From positions 62,001 to 126,000 of the forward strand of contig JACUUC010000002.1 of NCBI GenBank assembly GCA_014859445.1: DNA of 64,000 bases, written 5' to 3'. The notes beneath the pieces are model-generated. The model had not been told where the DNA came from. It worked only from the letters and a program-made list of their open reading frames with translations, and did no database searches. The stretch is from Bacterioplanes sp. (lineage in GTDB: Bacteria; Pseudomonadota; Gammaproteobacteria; Pseudomonadales; Oceanobacteraceae). The position numbers and the translations under genes were made by a program. Every line of letters starts with the position of its first letter. Position 1 is the first letter of the stretch. This document shows, piece after piece, positions 27,194-36,983 of this stretch.

Positions 27194-28304
27194 TTTGCTC
27201 TATTCGTTGATTGTGCATTATGGTTTCAAGTGCTCCGGTTAGCTGATCGATCTGACAGCTGCTGACATCAATGGCTGAGAAAAAGTGACAAAATTCTTCA
27301 TAAAGTGCCACCTTAGGGTTAGCTATCGAAATCAATCTGGCTTCTGGTTTTAACCAGCGACTATTGATTAATGTCGAGGATACATCACCAATGATGATGA
27401 CGTTCTTGGGCAGCAATGGCAAAAGCGCTTCAAAGGGAATTTGATGCGGTAGCAATTCAACGCCAGGCAGTGTTTTTGCATCCAGTATGTCGGGGTTGCT
27501 ATTGCGCGGATGGTATTTAATACCCGTATGCAGTCCACGTTCTTGCAATTTTGCAACGACCGTTTTCATCGCATCGAGATAACCAGGAATGTCAGCAATA
27601 ATGGATTCGTGTGGCAGCGTCAACACACAGTCTAATGTGGTTAATACATCAATAGGTGCATTGAAAAAGTGTGCTAACTCCGTCGAAAAGGATTGTAAGA
27701 CGGCATTGTCATGGTACAAAGGCTGTAGCGGAATCAGTGTTTTTGATTGCAATAGAGGATGCACTAATTCGGGAAAAGCGGCATAAGCTTGCGTGATCCA
27801 ATCAGAACCACCAATCGTGGGTGGGTTTCTCCACCAAAAACCGTAAGTGATTTTTTTTAAGTAATTATCAACGATGCGATCGGAGAAGCTGGAAGATAGG
27901 TGGCGGCCAACATAGGTAAAGGTCCCTTCATCCATATAAATACCAATCGGATTGAGGCCAATATGGGTTGCGCAGTGCATGGCGTATTGAAATTCTATGC
28001 GGCGATCATTACCGGTATAGATGACCGTTGGCTTGTGTTGTTCAATCCAGGTTTTCAGGGCTAAGAAGGTCTGTTTACGCTGTGCGAGTTTTTTACCAGT
28101 CGATTTGATGTGTCCTTGGGCAATTTGCACACTACGAAACGGTGATCGTTGCCAATTAGACAGTACGGTGAAGTACGTATTGTCGACAATGCTGGGCTGA
28201 TCGATAAGCCACAGGTGTGCATCGCCCTGTGCTTGCGTGCTCGCGATAGCAACGGCATTTAGGCAATGCAGAGGGGTTGAGCAAAGGTAAAGCTGAGTTG
28301 TCAT
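27180..28304 (-). CDS. Sialyltransferase-like (GT52-type) glycosyltransferase
   Basis: 374 residues. Starts LYLCSTPLHCLNA, typical of bacterial sialyltransferases and the polysialyltransferase-like family. It then shows the three motifs shared by these CMP-sugar enzymes: a D-E-G motif (D125-E126-G127), an H-P motif (H265-P266 in KYHPRN) and a Ser pair S309/S310 in GDVSST. Predicted to add a sugar from a CMP donor to lipooligosaccharide. No sialic-acid synthesis genes are in the window, so the donor could be CMP-Kdo or another acid. It follows metF by 44 bp on the same strand. Confidence 0.65.
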   Translation of the reverse strand: MTTQLYLCSTPLHCLNAVAIASTQAQGDAHLWLIDQPSIVDNTYFTVLSNWQRSPFRSVQIAQGHIKSTGKKLAQRKQTFLALKTWIEQHKPTVIYTGNDRRIEFQYAMHCATHIGLNPIGIYMDEGTFTYVGRHLSSSFSDRIVDNYLKKITYGFWWRNPPTIGGSDWITQAYAAFPELVHPLLQSKTLIPLQPLYHDNAVLQSFSTELAHFFNAPIDVLTTLDCVLTLPHESIIADIPGYLDAMKTVVAKLQERGLHTGIKYHPRNSNPDILDAKTLPGVELLPHQIPFEALLPLLPKNVIIIGDVSSTLINSRWLKPEARLISIANPKVALYEEFCHFFSAIDVSSCQIDQLTGALETIMHNQRIEQNDRT

Positions 28305-28348
28305 GCGGTCTCCACTGTGTGTTTGTTATGCCGCATGACAGTGAAACA

Positions 28349-29173
28349 TCACACCAAGTTTTTCCACACTGCTAGGCTTGGTTCGGCTTGGTTCAGGGTA
28401 TAAAAATGCAACCCTGGCGCGCCACCGTCTAACAGTCGGCGACACATGTCGGTTACGACTTCTTCGCCAAATTTTACAATGCTAGCGCTATCATCACCAT
28501 AGGCTTCGAGTTGTTTACGGATCCAACGTGGTATTTCAGCCCCGCAACTGTCGGAAAATCGAGCCAATTTACTGTAGTTAGTGATCGGCATAATACCCGG
28601 AATGATGGGTATATCAACGCCCATGGCTTCAACCCGTTCAACAAACCGGAAGTAGCTGTCGGCATTAAAAAAGTACTGCGTAATCGCACTGTTGGCACCG
28701 GCTTTGACTTTGCGAACAAAGTTATTCACGTCGGCTTCAAAGTTGGTTGCCTGGGGGTGCATTTCGGGATAGGCGGCGACTTCGAGAGTAAAGTGATCGC
28801 CGGTTTCATTGCGAATGAATTCGACCAGTTCGTTGGCAAAGCGCAGTTCACTGCTTGCAAGGCCAGATCCGGAGGGTAAATCACCGCGCAAGGCAACAAT
28901 GCGATTGATGCCAAGGGCTTGGTATTCATTCAGGATGTCACGCAAATCGGCGGTTCTGTCGCCAACGCACGACAAATGCGGTGCTGCCGCGATGCCGCGC
29001 TCTTGAATGCTTTTTACAATGCTGTAGGTACGGTCACGGGTGGAGCCACCGGCACCGTAGGTGACGGAGAAAAACTCTGGATTGTAGGCGGCCAGCTTAT
29101 CTCGCACAGCGAGTAATTTTTCAGTGCCTTCATCCGTTTTGGTCGGAAAAAATTCGAAACTTAATGTGGTCAT
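28349..29173 (-). CDS. metF: 5,10-Methylenetetrahydrofolate reductase
   Basis: 274 residues from the ATG at 29173; an upstream in-frame start at 29203 is unlikely because the family begins at SFEFFPTK. FAD enzyme making 5-methyl-THF for methionine synthesis. Motifs: FEFFPTKTDEG, SVTYGAGGSTRD, ALRGDLP, and a QYFFN segment with Gln/Phe substrate contacts. It follows ahcY across a 93-bp spacer holding a palindromic element, so both probably belong to one SAM-cycle operon. Confidence 0.96.
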   Translation of the reverse strand: MTTLSFEFFPTKTDEGTEKLLAVRDKLAAYNPEFFSVTYGAGGSTRDRTYSIVKSIQERGIAAAPHLSCVGDRTADLRDILNEYQALGINRIVALRGDLPSGSGLASSELRFANELVEFIRNETGDHFTLEVAAYPEMHPQATNFEADVNNFVRKVKAGANSAITQYFFNADSYFRFVERVEAMGVDIPIIPGIMPITNYSKLARFSDSCGAEIPRWIRKQLEAYGDDSASIVKFGEEVVTDMCRRLLDGGAPGLHFYTLNQAEPSLAVWKNLV

Positions 29174-29206
29174 GCTTATCTCGTCGTTATGGCCGGTTAC
29201 CAATCG

Positions 29207-29266
29207 GGTCAGAGGGGGTAATTCCCCCTCCGCTGAGGTGTGGTACGGAATGAATCCGCTCTGACC
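29207..29266. repeat. Palindromic intergenic element between ahcY and metF
   Basis: The element abuts the ahcY stop codon. Outer arms GGTCAGAG (29207-29214) and CTCTGACC (29259-29266) are perfect 8-bp complements. An inner GAGGGGG/CCCCCTC hairpin (29212-29230) competes with one arm, and a small CGGA/TCCG hairpin lies at 29246-29258. No T-run follows, so it is not a simple terminator. It looks like a dispersed palindromic repeat of the GGGTCAGAG kind or an mRNA-stability element. Confidence 0.6.
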
Positions 29267-30649
29267 TTAGTATTTGTAGTCTTCTGCCTTGAAGGGGCCG
29301 TCAACATCGACGTTGATGTAGGCCGCTTGCGCAGGTGTTAATTGCGTAATGACGCCGCCAAAGCCTTCTACCATGTCTTTTGCCACTTCTTCATCGAGTT
29401 TCTTCGGCAGCACTTTCACGTAAATGCTCTCTTTTTTCTCGGCCTCCATCATGTTGGCAAACTTGCGCTCGTACAAATAAATCTGGGCGAGTACTTGGTT
29501 GGCAAAGGAGCCATCCATGATGCGCGATGGGTGACCAGTGGCGTTGCCTAAGTTCACTAAACGGCCTTCGGAAAGCAGCAACAAGTGATCATCGGCGTCT
29601 TTGTTGCGGTATACCTTGTGGACTTGGGGTTTGATTTCTTCCCATTCCCAGTTTTTACGCATAAAGGCGGTGTCGATTTCGTTATCGAAGTGGCCGATGT
29701 TACATACTACAGCGCCGGATTTTAATGCCGCCAGCATGTATTGATCACACACATTCACGTTACCTGTGGTGGTCACCAATAAGTCGGTATTGGCCAGCAA
29801 GGTGGTATTGATGCCGCTGGCGTCACCCGTGTTGATGCCATGGTTGTAAGGAGATACGACTTCGTAGCCATCCATACAAGCTTGCATGGCACAGATCGGG
29901 TCGATTTCGGTGATCTTTACAATCATACCTTCTTGGCGTAACGAGGCTGCAGAACCTTTGCCCACATCGCCATAGCCAATAACCAATGCTTTTTTACCCG
30001 ACAGCAGGTGGTCGGTGCCGCGCTTAATGGCGTCGTTCAATGAGTGACGGCAACCGTATTTATTGTCGTTTTTGGCTTTGGTCACCGAGTCATTGACGTT
30101 GATGGCGGGTACTTTCAGCGCACCTTTTTTCAGCATGTCTAGCAAACGGTGAACACCGGTGGTGGTTTCTTCGGAGATGCCGTGAATGTGTTGCAGCATC
30201 TCTGGAAATTGGTTATGTACCATTTCGGTTAAGTCACCACCATCATCCAGAATCATGTTGGCATCCCACACTTGGCTGCCATCTTTCTCGGCCAAAATGG
30301 TTTGTTTGATACACCAGATGAATTCTTCTTCGGTTTCGCCTTTCCAAGCGAATACAGGAATGCCCGCTGCGGCAATGGCTGCTGCGGCGTGGTCTTGAGT
30401 GGAGAAAATGTTGCAGGATGACCAGCGCACTTCGGCACCTAATTCGATCAGGGTTTCGATCAGTACGGCGGTTTGAATGGTCATGTGAATACAGCCCATG
30501 ATTTTGGCACCGGCCAAGGGTTGTGATTCTTTGTATTTACGACGCAGCGCCATTAACGCTGGCATTTCGCTTTCGGCGATTTTGATTTCTTTGCGGCCCC
30601 AATCAGCAAGGGACATATCGGCAACTTTGTAATCGGTAAATTGAGTCAT
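29267..30649 (-). CDS. ahcY: Adenosylhomocysteinase
   Basis: 460 residues. Cleaves S-adenosylhomocysteine to adenosine and homocysteine with bound NAD. Seen: the N-terminal [13 protein letters not shown], the substrate region around [18 protein letters not shown] with the catalytic Lys, and the NAD Rossmann motif [11 protein letters not shown]-terminal PFKAEDYKY is the typical end, whose Lys and Tyr bind NAD of the partner subunit. Downstream of metK across a REP-like repeat. Confidence 0.97.
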   Translation of the reverse strand: MTQFTDYKVADMSLADWGRKEIKIAESEMPALMALRRKYKESQPLAGAKIMGCIHMTIQTAVLIETLIELGAEVRWSSCNIFSTQDHAAAAIAAAGIPVFAWKGETEEEFIWCIKQTILAEKDGSQVWDANMILDDGGDLTEMVHNQFPEMLQHIHGISEETTTGVHRLLDMLKKGALKVPAINVNDSVTKAKNDNKYGCRHSLNDAIKRGTDHLLSGKKALVIGYGDVGKGSAASLRQEGMIVKITEIDPICAMQACMDGYEVVSPYNHGINTGDASGINTTLLANTDLLVTTTGNVNVCDQYMLAALKSGAVVCNIGHFDNEIDTAFMRKNWEWEEIKPQVHKVYRNKDADDHLLLLSEGRLVNLGNATGHPSRIMDGSFANQVLAQIYLYERKFANMMEAEKKESIYVKVLPKKLDEEVAKDMVEGFGGVITQLTPAQAAYINVDVDGPFKAEDYKY

Positions 30650-30671
30650 GGTGTTTCCTTTATCAGTGTTA

Positions 30672-30727
30672 TGTAGGAGGGGGCTATGCCCCCGATGACG
30701 GTATCGCGAGCAGAGCTCTCTCCTGCA
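30672..30727. repeat. REP-like palindromic element between metK and ahcY
   Basis: Outer arms TGTAGGAG and (CT)CTCCTGCA pair with one mismatch. Two inner hairpins are GGGGGC-tat-GCCCCC and a GCGAGC/GCTCTC-like arm. The layout (GTAGGAG, hairpin, CGATGACGGTATCGCGAGCA, CTCCT) resembles the extragenic palindromic repeats common in pseudomonads and marine gammaproteobacteria. It is not followed by T-rich sequence on either strand. Confidence 0.65.
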
Positions 30728-30752
30728 AAAATTGGCTGTTTTGGCAGTAGAC

Positions 30753-31964
30753 TTATATGCCTGCTGCGGCCTTCAATGCATCGACTTTGTCGGTGCGTTC
30801 CCAAGTAAAGGCCGTAAAGGTTTTGCTTTTTGCTTCGCCGTTGTCGTTGTACTCGTAGGTCATTTCAAACGGTTCGCGACCAAAGTGGCCGTAGGCCGCG
30901 GTGATTTGGTACATGGGATTAAGCAATTCCAATTGGTTTTGAATGGCGTAAGGGCGCAAGTCGAAGACTTGACGAATCACTTTCGCTAATTCGATATCGC
31001 TTAATGTGCCCGTCCCAAAGGTATTCACCGAAATGGAGGTTGGCTCGGCGACACCAATGGCGTACGACACTTGGATCTCACAGCGATCGGCCAAGCCAGC
31101 CGCTACGATATTTTTGGCCACATAACGCCCCATGTAGGCCGCAGAACGGTCGACTTTGGAAGGATCTTTGCCCGAGAACGCACCGCCACCATGACGAGCC
31201 ATACCGCCATAGGTGTCGACGATGATTTTACGACCGGTTAAACCACAGTCACCAACAGGGCCACCAATCACAAAGTTGCCCGTGGGGTTGATGTGATAGA
31301 GAGTGCCTTCATGCAGCCACTCCGCAGGCAAAACAGGCTTAATGATGTTTTCCAATACGGCTTCGCGCAAATCGTCCAAGCTGATGCTGGGGTCATGTTG
31401 CGTCGACAAAACCACCGCATCAATGCGAGGCGTGCCGTGTTCGTAGTTGATGGTGACCTGTGATTTGGCATCTGGACGCAACCAGGGTAGGGTGCCATTG
31501 CGGCGTAATTCAGCCTGACGCTTTACCAACAAGTGCGAGTAGTACAAGGGGGCTGGCATTAAGTTGGGGGTTTCGTTGGTGGCGTAACCAAACATCAATC
31601 CTTGGTCACCGGCACCTTGATCTTCTGGCTTAGCACGGTCAACCCCTTGGTTAATATCAACGGATTGTTTACCAATGCCATTAAGAACGGCACAGGTTTG
31701 ACCATCGAAGCCAACATGTGAGCTGTTGTAACCAATACCGCTGATAACATCGCGCACAATGTCTTCAAGGTCGACATAGCAAGACGTGGTCACTTCACCA
31801 GCGACCACGGCCATACCGGTTTTTACTAACGTTTCAACCGCAACACGGGCATAAGGATCGCGGGCAATAATTGCGTCGAGCACGGCGTCAGAAATCTGAT
31901 CCGCAACTTTGTCTGGGTGGCCTTCCGAAACCGACTCGGAAGTGAAAATGGAATACTCGCTCAT
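30753..31964 (-). CDS. metK: S-adenosylmethionine synthetase
   Basis: 403 residues from the ATG at 31964, where the family consensus [18 protein letters not shown] begins; an in-frame start at 32120 would add 52 unrelated residues. Joins methionine and ATP to SAM. Motifs: [18 protein letters not shown], and [19 protein letters not shown]. It follows the SahR-like regulator by 35 bp, so autoregulated co-transcription is likely. Confidence 0.97.
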   Translation of the reverse strand: MSEYSIFTSESVSEGHPDKVADQISDAVLDAIIARDPYARVAVETLVKTGMAVVAGEVTTSCYVDLEDIVRDVISGIGYNSSHVGFDGQTCAVLNGIGKQSVDINQGVDRAKPEDQGAGDQGLMFGYATNETPNLMPAPLYYSHLLVKRQAELRRNGTLPWLRPDAKSQVTINYEHGTPRIDAVVLSTQHDPSISLDDLREAVLENIIKPVLPAEWLHEGTLYHINPTGNFVIGGPVGDCGLTGRKIIVDTYGGMARHGGGAFSGKDPSKVDRSAAYMGRYVAKNIVAAGLADRCEIQVSYAIGVAEPTSISVNTFGTGTLSDIELAKVIRQVFDLRPYAIQNQLELLNPMYQITAAYGHFGREPFEMTYEYNDNGEAKSKTFTAFTWERTDKVDALKAAAGI

Positions 31965-31999
31965 GCTGGGCTCCTTATAGAGTGAACAGGTAACGTCAT

Positions 32000-33034
32000 C
32001 TACGTAATGGTGTGGGTGTTTGTTAAACGTTTCATAAACAGGCGGAATTGGATTTGAAACCCATTTCGCAGCCCTAAAAATTGACTTTGGCTTTCCACCA
32101 AACCGGCATCGTGTGCCCAATTGGTTAAGTCGTCGGGTTCAAACCCTAACCATAAGTCGCCACAGGACTCTTTTGCCCAAGTTTGTTCATGACGACATAG
32201 GTCTGTGATCAATAATGTACCGCCAGGTTGCAACAGCCGTGCACTTTCTTGAAAGATAAAGCGTGGCGCGGGCGCGTGATGTAATACCATATTGGCCGCC
32301 ACTAAATCGAAACGATTGTTGTCCGATTCCCCCAGTTGCAGGGTGTCACCATGAACAAAGCGAATGTTTTTCAATGAGTGTTGCTGACAACGAGATTCGG
32401 CTTGAGATAACAAGGTGCTGGAAATATCGAGCGCCACAACCTGTTGGAAGTGGCGCGCCAGTGTGACTAAAAACGCGCCTTCACCAGGCCCAATTTCTAA
32501 GGCCGTATGTGCACGACGATGGTGAGTCAGTGAGGCAATTAATGCATCAAGCGCATCGCCATATTGATCAAACGATGCGATCAAATCTTGTTGTTCTTTG
32601 AAGTCGTTGGCGTGTCGAGCAAAAAACTCCGCACAGGCGTCCGCGCGTTCTTGCATGACATCGAGCACCGCATTGTCGATGCGGTCTTGATCGACCATCA
32701 GGCAGCGATCTACGGTAGCAAATGTGGCCTGTAACCACTGGCTCCAGTCGTCTTGTTCTGTCAGTAATGGACGACGGTAAAAAATACTGTTGCCTTCACG
32801 TTGCGCACTGACTAAGCCAGCTTGCGCCAACACTTTCAGATGATGACTCATGCTCGACTGCTTCGTGGCAAAGATGTGACACAATTCGAGCACACCAAAG
32901 GCACCTTGTCCGAGTAAGCGTAAAATGGCCAAGCGCAAGGGATCACCCGCCGCTTTGCAGGCTAATGACAACTGCAGCAGCGCGGTGGGGTTGTGATCTT
33001 GCTGAATAAACGGACGTGGTATGGTTGAGTTCAT
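32000..33034 (-). CDS. ArsR-family regulator fused to a methyltransferase (SahR-like)
   Basis: 344 residues from ATG 33034; an ATG at 33055 would add 7. The N-terminal winged helix (about 20-95) has the ArsR pattern LRLAILRLL ... [18 protein letters not shown]. The C-terminal class I SAM-methyltransferase domain (~180-300) has [12 protein letters not shown]. This two-domain type next to metK in gammaproteobacteria is known as SahR, an ArsR-family controller of the SAM cycle that senses S-adenosylhomocysteine. Whether the methyltransferase half is enzymatic or only a SAH sensor cannot be told. A palindrome stands immediately upstream. Confidence 0.85.
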   Translation of the reverse strand: MNSTIPRPFIQQDHNPTALLQLSLACKAAGDPLRLAILRLLGQGAFGVLELCHIFATKQSSMSHHLKVLAQAGLVSAQREGNSIFYRRPLLTEQDDWSQWLQATFATVDRCLMVDQDRIDNAVLDVMQERADACAEFFARHANDFKEQQDLIASFDQYGDALDALIASLTHHRRAHTALEIGPGEGAFLVTLARHFQQVVALDISSTLLSQAESRCQQHSLKNIRFVHGDTLQLGESDNNRFDLVAANMVLHHAPAPRFIFQESARLLQPGGTLLITDLCRHEQTWAKESCGDLWLGFEPDDLTNWAHDAGLVESQSQFLGLRNGFQIQFRLFMKRLTNTHTIT

Positions 33035-33061
33035 GACCGCTAGTGTAGCGGCCATGAAGTT

Positions 33062-33085
33062 CTATATCAATTTTTTTCGATATAG
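33062..33085. promoter_or_regulatory. Candidate operator in front of the sahR-like gene
   Basis: Perfect 7-bp inverted repeat CTATATC (33062-33068) and GATATAG (33079-33085) around a 10-nt spacer holding a run of seven T. A second palindrome, CCGCTA-gtg-TAGCGG (33037-33051), lies between the two possible start codons. ArsR-family proteins bind such A+T-rich palindromes, so autoregulation of sahR-metK is likely. The site sits between the end of the receptor gene and the regulator start. Confidence 0.5.
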
Positions 33086-33087
33086 CT

Positions 33088-34938
33088 TTAGACTTTGAAT
33101 CGTGCCAAGCCACCTGATATGTCACTACTCAAGGTATGCAGACGAGAAGATTGATGTTTGGCGGCGTCAATATTGCGAGCCAAATCATCCGAGGCCGCTT
33201 GAATCGCCGTCGCAATGCGACTGATTTCTTCCGTTGCCGCATGCTGTTCGCGTGATGCGTTGGCAATGTTGTTCGAACGGTCAGAAATGTCCGTCAATGC
33301 CGAGGCAATGGCATTTAAGCTCACCGTGACTTCATCGGCACTTTCGGCGGTTTCAGCGGTGAGTTTCTTGCTGTTGCTCATGATACTGACGGCATTTTGG
33401 CTGTGTTTCTTCAAGCCATCGATCATGTCTTGAATTTCACCGGTAGCGGTGTGCGTCCGTTGTGACAAGGTGCGAACCTCGTCAGCCACGACGGCAAAGC
33501 CACGACCTTGCTCACCCGCACGGGCCGCTTCGATGGCGGCATTGAGTGCCAATAAGTTCGTTTGTTCGGCAATGCCCTGAATGGTGGCCAAAATGCTGGT
33601 GATTTGTTGAGCTTGTTCATCCAGTTCATTGATGACATGGGTGGCGCGGTCAATCTCATCGGTTAACCCAGTCATACGGCGCTTGTTTTCACCCGCCACA
33701 TCCATGCCTTTGGTACCTTCATCGTGCGCACGGTTTGCGGCTTGTGCGGTATCGGAGGCGTTGGTCGCGACTTCGGAGGCGGTGGATGACAGCTCGTTAA
33801 CGGCAACGGCTACTTGACTGATTTCTTGTTGTTGAATGTGTACGGCATCGTTATTCATTTCGGCATTTTGGCTTGCCTGCTGAGATAGATTGTCCAGCTC
33901 GACCGACGATTGTTTGCTTTGCGATACGAGTGTGTGGATCGATTCCACAAAGGTATTGAATGAGCGACTCAGTACGCCAATTTCATCATCGTGCTGAACG
34001 GTTAAACGCTTCGTTAAATTGGCATCGCCCTGCGCAATATTGGACATGGCTTGACTTAAATCGCGCAACGGGCGCAGAAGCCGATCAATCAACACACCGG
34101 TGATGGTGGTGACGATTAAGATGGTGAGTAGGGTGATTATGATGCTACCCCAGCGCAAGCTGGCCAGGCGCGCAAAGGCATCATCGGTATTCATAACCAG
34201 CAACAGTTGCCAGTCGGAATTGGGAATGGCATACAGCCCCAGCAGTGAGTCTTGTTGCTCAAACGAGGTGCGTGTAATACGACCAGTGGCGAGGCGTTGA
34301 TTGCTATTTAAGTAACTTTGTATGGGTTTGCCTAATCGTTTGCTATCGGAGACCACCATGAAGTTTTGGTTTTTATCCAACAAGGCCGCATATCCACTGC
34401 TGCCTAAATTGATATTTAACACCTGCTTGATGACATCGGTCAGTGCGACATCGCCACCCAATACGCCGTCTTTCGTCGGAAGCGCAAAGGTAATGATGGT
34501 TTCGTTGGTGGTGGCATCCAAATATGGGGCGGTGAGCACCAATCGATTTTCTCGTATTGCCATTTCATACCAAGGACGCTTGCGTGGGTCATAGTCACTC
34601 GGCAACGGGTCATCTGGGTGCATGTACATCTCGCCTTGCTTGGTGCCTAAATACAAGAATAGGAAATCGCCGGCTACCTGACCATGGACAATGACATTAT
34701 CTCGATCGCCATTTTCGAGAGCCTGCGCTGTCCCCCGCAATATTTGGGCTTTGTTGCGAATCCAGCTACTCACGTACGCACTGGTTTTTTCACCCGTGAG
34801 TTGAATTTGCTGCTCAATGGCTTGCTGAACATTGTCTCGTGTTTTTTGATAGCTATAAAAACTGCTGATCGAAAGTAGGACAAAAATAGCAAAACCGACG
34901 CTGATCATCAGTTTTTTGCTAATGCTGACTGGCATCAT
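33088..34938 (-). CDS. Methyl-accepting chemoreceptor with dCache_1 sensor
   Basis: 616 residues. TM1 about 9-29; periplasmic double-Cache domain ~35-275; TM2 ~278-300; HAMP ~300-355; signalling coil to the end with hairpin tip [20 protein letters not shown]. The sensor contains Y116, R121, W123, Y124, Y139, D141 and D163 in [11 protein letters not shown] ... APYLD ... GGDV, the spacing known for amino-acid-binding dCache receptors, so an amino acid attractant is predicted. No C-terminal pentapeptide. Stand-alone gene; it would feed the flagellar pathway, encoded elsewhere. Confidence 0.9.
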   Translation of the reverse strand: MMPVSISKKLMISVGFAIFVLLSISSFYSYQKTRDNVQQAIEQQIQLTGEKTSAYVSSWIRNKAQILRGTAQALENGDRDNVIVHGQVAGDFLFLYLGTKQGEMYMHPDDPLPSDYDPRKRPWYEMAIRENRLVLTAPYLDATTNETIITFALPTKDGVLGGDVALTDVIKQVLNINLGSSGYAALLDKNQNFMVVSDSKRLGKPIQSYLNSNQRLATGRITRTSFEQQDSLLGLYAIPNSDWQLLLVMNTDDAFARLASLRWGSIIITLLTILIVTTITGVLIDRLLRPLRDLSQAMSNIAQGDANLTKRLTVQHDDEIGVLSRSFNTFVESIHTLVSQSKQSSVELDNLSQQASQNAEMNNDAVHIQQQEISQVAVAVNELSSTASEVATNASDTAQAANRAHDEGTKGMDVAGENKRRMTGLTDEIDRATHVINELDEQAQQITSILATIQGIAEQTNLLALNAAIEAARAGEQGRGFAVVADEVRTLSQRTHTATGEIQDMIDGLKKHSQNAVSIMSNSKKLTAETAESADEVTVSLNAIASALTDISDRSNNIANASREQHAATEEISRIATAIQAASDDLARNIDAAKHQSSRLHTLSSDISGGLARFKV

Positions 34939-35024
34939 GGGGGCCCCTCCGTGCTGTGTCTTTTCAGACTAGCTGGTTTTTCCAACAATGCCGCATTATT
35001 GGCCAATTTTGATACACTGCACTC

Positions 35025-36983
35025 ATGCGTATTTTTGTTGCCGAAAAACCCAGTCTTGGTCGCGCGATTGCTGCGGCATTGCCCGCGCCTTTAACGAAAG
35101 GTGAGGGGTTTGTGCGTGCGGCCAATGGCGACATTGTCACTTGGTGTATCGGTCATTTGTTAGAGCAAGCCGAGCCGGAAGCTTACGATCCGAGCTATAA
35201 GCAATGGCGTCTTGCGCATTTGCCTATTGTGCCGGTGACTTGGAAAACCCGTGCCAAGACAAAAACACGTGGGCAGCTGACTATTGTAAAGCGGTTAATC
35301 AAACAGGCGGATGCTTGGGTGCATGCGGGTGATCCTGATCGCGAAGGGCAACTGCTGGTGGATGAGGTGTTTGCGCATTGCGGTTTAACCGCGTCACAGC
35401 GTCAGTGCATAGAACGTTGCTTGATTCATGATTTAAACCCCGATGCCATTCGTCGCGCGCTGTCGCAATTGCGCAGCAATCAAGAGTTCGTCCCCTTGTC
35501 GGTATCGGCACTGGCACGCACGCGGGCCGATTGGTTGTATGGCATCAATTTAACACGTGCGCTGACCTTGAAAGGCCGAGAAGGTGGTATTAATACCCTG
35601 TTATCGGTCGGACGTGTGCAAACGCCCATGCTGGGTTTGCTGGTACGACGTGAGCAGGACATTGCACAGTTTCAACCGAACGATTTTTATGACGTCCTGG
35701 CGCGAATTCATGTCAGTGCCGAACAACCGCTGTTATTCGAAGCGCGGTGGTTGCCCAGTGAGTCGTGCGCAGCACACCAGGATGAAGACGGTCGGGTCTT
35801 GAACCGTGCTTTGGCTGAGCATGTCTGCGCGCGTATCGCACAGCAACCTGCCGTGGTCGATCAATATCAGCAAAAACCGTTGCGTCAGGCTGCTCCATTG
35901 CCGTTTAACTTGTCGAGTTTGCAAATTGAAGCCGGTAAGGTATTGGGTTTGAGTGCGCAGCAGGTGTTGGATGCCTGTCAGTCGCTGTATGAAAAGCATC
36001 AGTTGATTACCTACCCGCGCTCGGATTGTCGCTATTTACCCAGTGCGCACCATCGCGATGCGAAAGACGTGTTGGCGGCGCTGCAACCCAGCGACAGTCA
36101 ATTTGAGCGTTGTGCGCTTTTGTGGCAATTACAGCAGCGTACTAAAGCGTGGAATGACGCTAAGGTGGGTGCCCATCATGCCATTATTCCAACTCGTAAA
36201 GTGGTGTCTCCTGAACGATTGTCGGCCAATGAACGTCGTGTGTACGTATTGATAGCGCGCTTCTATGCTGCTCAGTTCTTACCACCCTGGGAGCAGCAAG
36301 AAACTCAGCTTACGCTGCGCATTGACGGTGGATTATTTCGTGCGCAACAGCGCCGTACGGAGCAATTAGGCTGGAAGCAACTTTGGCCTCCTCGTGATGA
36401 GACCCATCGAATATTGCCTGTGCTGCAAGAAGGGCAGGTGCTTTGGAGTGGTGAACCGTGCCTGGAAGAGAAAACCACTCAGCCGCCGGCGTATTTTACC
36501 GATGCCAGCTTTTTGGCGGCACTGACGGGGATTGCTCGTTTCGTGCAAAACCCCGAATTAAAAACCGTTCTACGCGATACTGACGGCTTGGGTACGGAAG
36601 CAACGCGTGCTGGCATGATTGAGTTGTTGTTCAAGCGACGTTATGCCGAACGTCAAGGTAAGACGATTCGACCAACGGCTCTCGGTATGCGCGTCATTGC
36701 CGCGTTGCCGGATGCCATCACAACCCCCGACCTGACGGCTCATTGGGAACGGCAGCTGGCGGATATCAGCGAGCGGCGGCTAAGCTATGAGCAGTTTATG
36801 CAGCCATTACAGCAACAATTGCAATGGCTGTTGGATCACGCATTGAAAATGGATGTTCGACTGTTCTCAGGTGTCCCCAGTACACCGATGACGCGGCAAC
36901 GTAAAACCAGGAGTGCGCACCGTTCTGCAAAAAAAACACGCTCTGTGAAGGAACGTGCCGTGACAACAGGCCGCACTAAGTAG
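35025..36983 (+). CDS. topB: DNA topoisomerase III
   Basis: 652 residues. Type IA topoisomerase decatenating and relaxing DNA. TOPRIM domain at the N terminus: FVAEKPSLGRAIA and HAGDPDREGQLLVDEV. The active-site Tyr lies in LITYPRSDCRYLP (~residue 330). The C-terminal tail is Lys/Arg/Thr-rich and lacks Cys zinc fingers, as in TopB. The stop overlaps the end of the converging phosphate-symporter gene by 8 bp. Confidence 0.95.
   Translation: MRIFVAEKPSLGRAIAAALPAPLTKGEGFVRAANGDIVTWCIGHLLEQAEPEAYDPSYKQWRLAHLPIVPVTWKTRAKTKTRGQLTIVKRLIKQADAWVHAGDPDREGQLLVDEVFAHCGLTASQRQCIERCLIHDLNPDAIRRALSQLRSNQEFVPLSVSALARTRADWLYGINLTRALTLKGREGGINTLLSVGRVQTPMLGLLVRREQDIAQFQPNDFYDVLARIHVSAEQPLLFEARWLPSESCAAHQDEDGRVLNRALAEHVCARIAQQPAVVDQYQQKPLRQAAPLPFNLSSLQIEAGKVLGLSAQQVLDACQSLYEKHQLITYPRSDCRYLPSAHHRDAKDVLAALQPSDSQFERCALLWQLQQRTKAWNDAKVGAHHAIIPTRKVVSPERLSANERRVYVLIARFYAAQFLPPWEQQETQLTLRIDGGLFRAQQRRTEQLGWKQLWPPRDETHRILPVLQEGQVLWSGEPCLEEKTTQPPAYFTDASFLAALTGIARFVQNPELKTVLRDTDGLGTEATRAGMIELLFKRRYAERQGKTIRPTALGMRVIAALPDAITTPDLTAHWERQLADISERRLSYEQFMQPLQQQLQWLLDHALKMDVRLFSGVPSTPMTRQRKTRSAHRSAKKTRSVKERAVTTGRTK

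Noticed and set aside
29207-29266. SAH riboswitch near ahcY
   Set aside because: The structure lies after ahcY, not before it, and I could not match it to the riboswitch core; it reads better as a palindromic repeat.
31965-32120. Longer MetK reading frame with 52 extra residues
   Set aside because: The extra residues do not resemble the family and overlap the end of the SahR-like gene.
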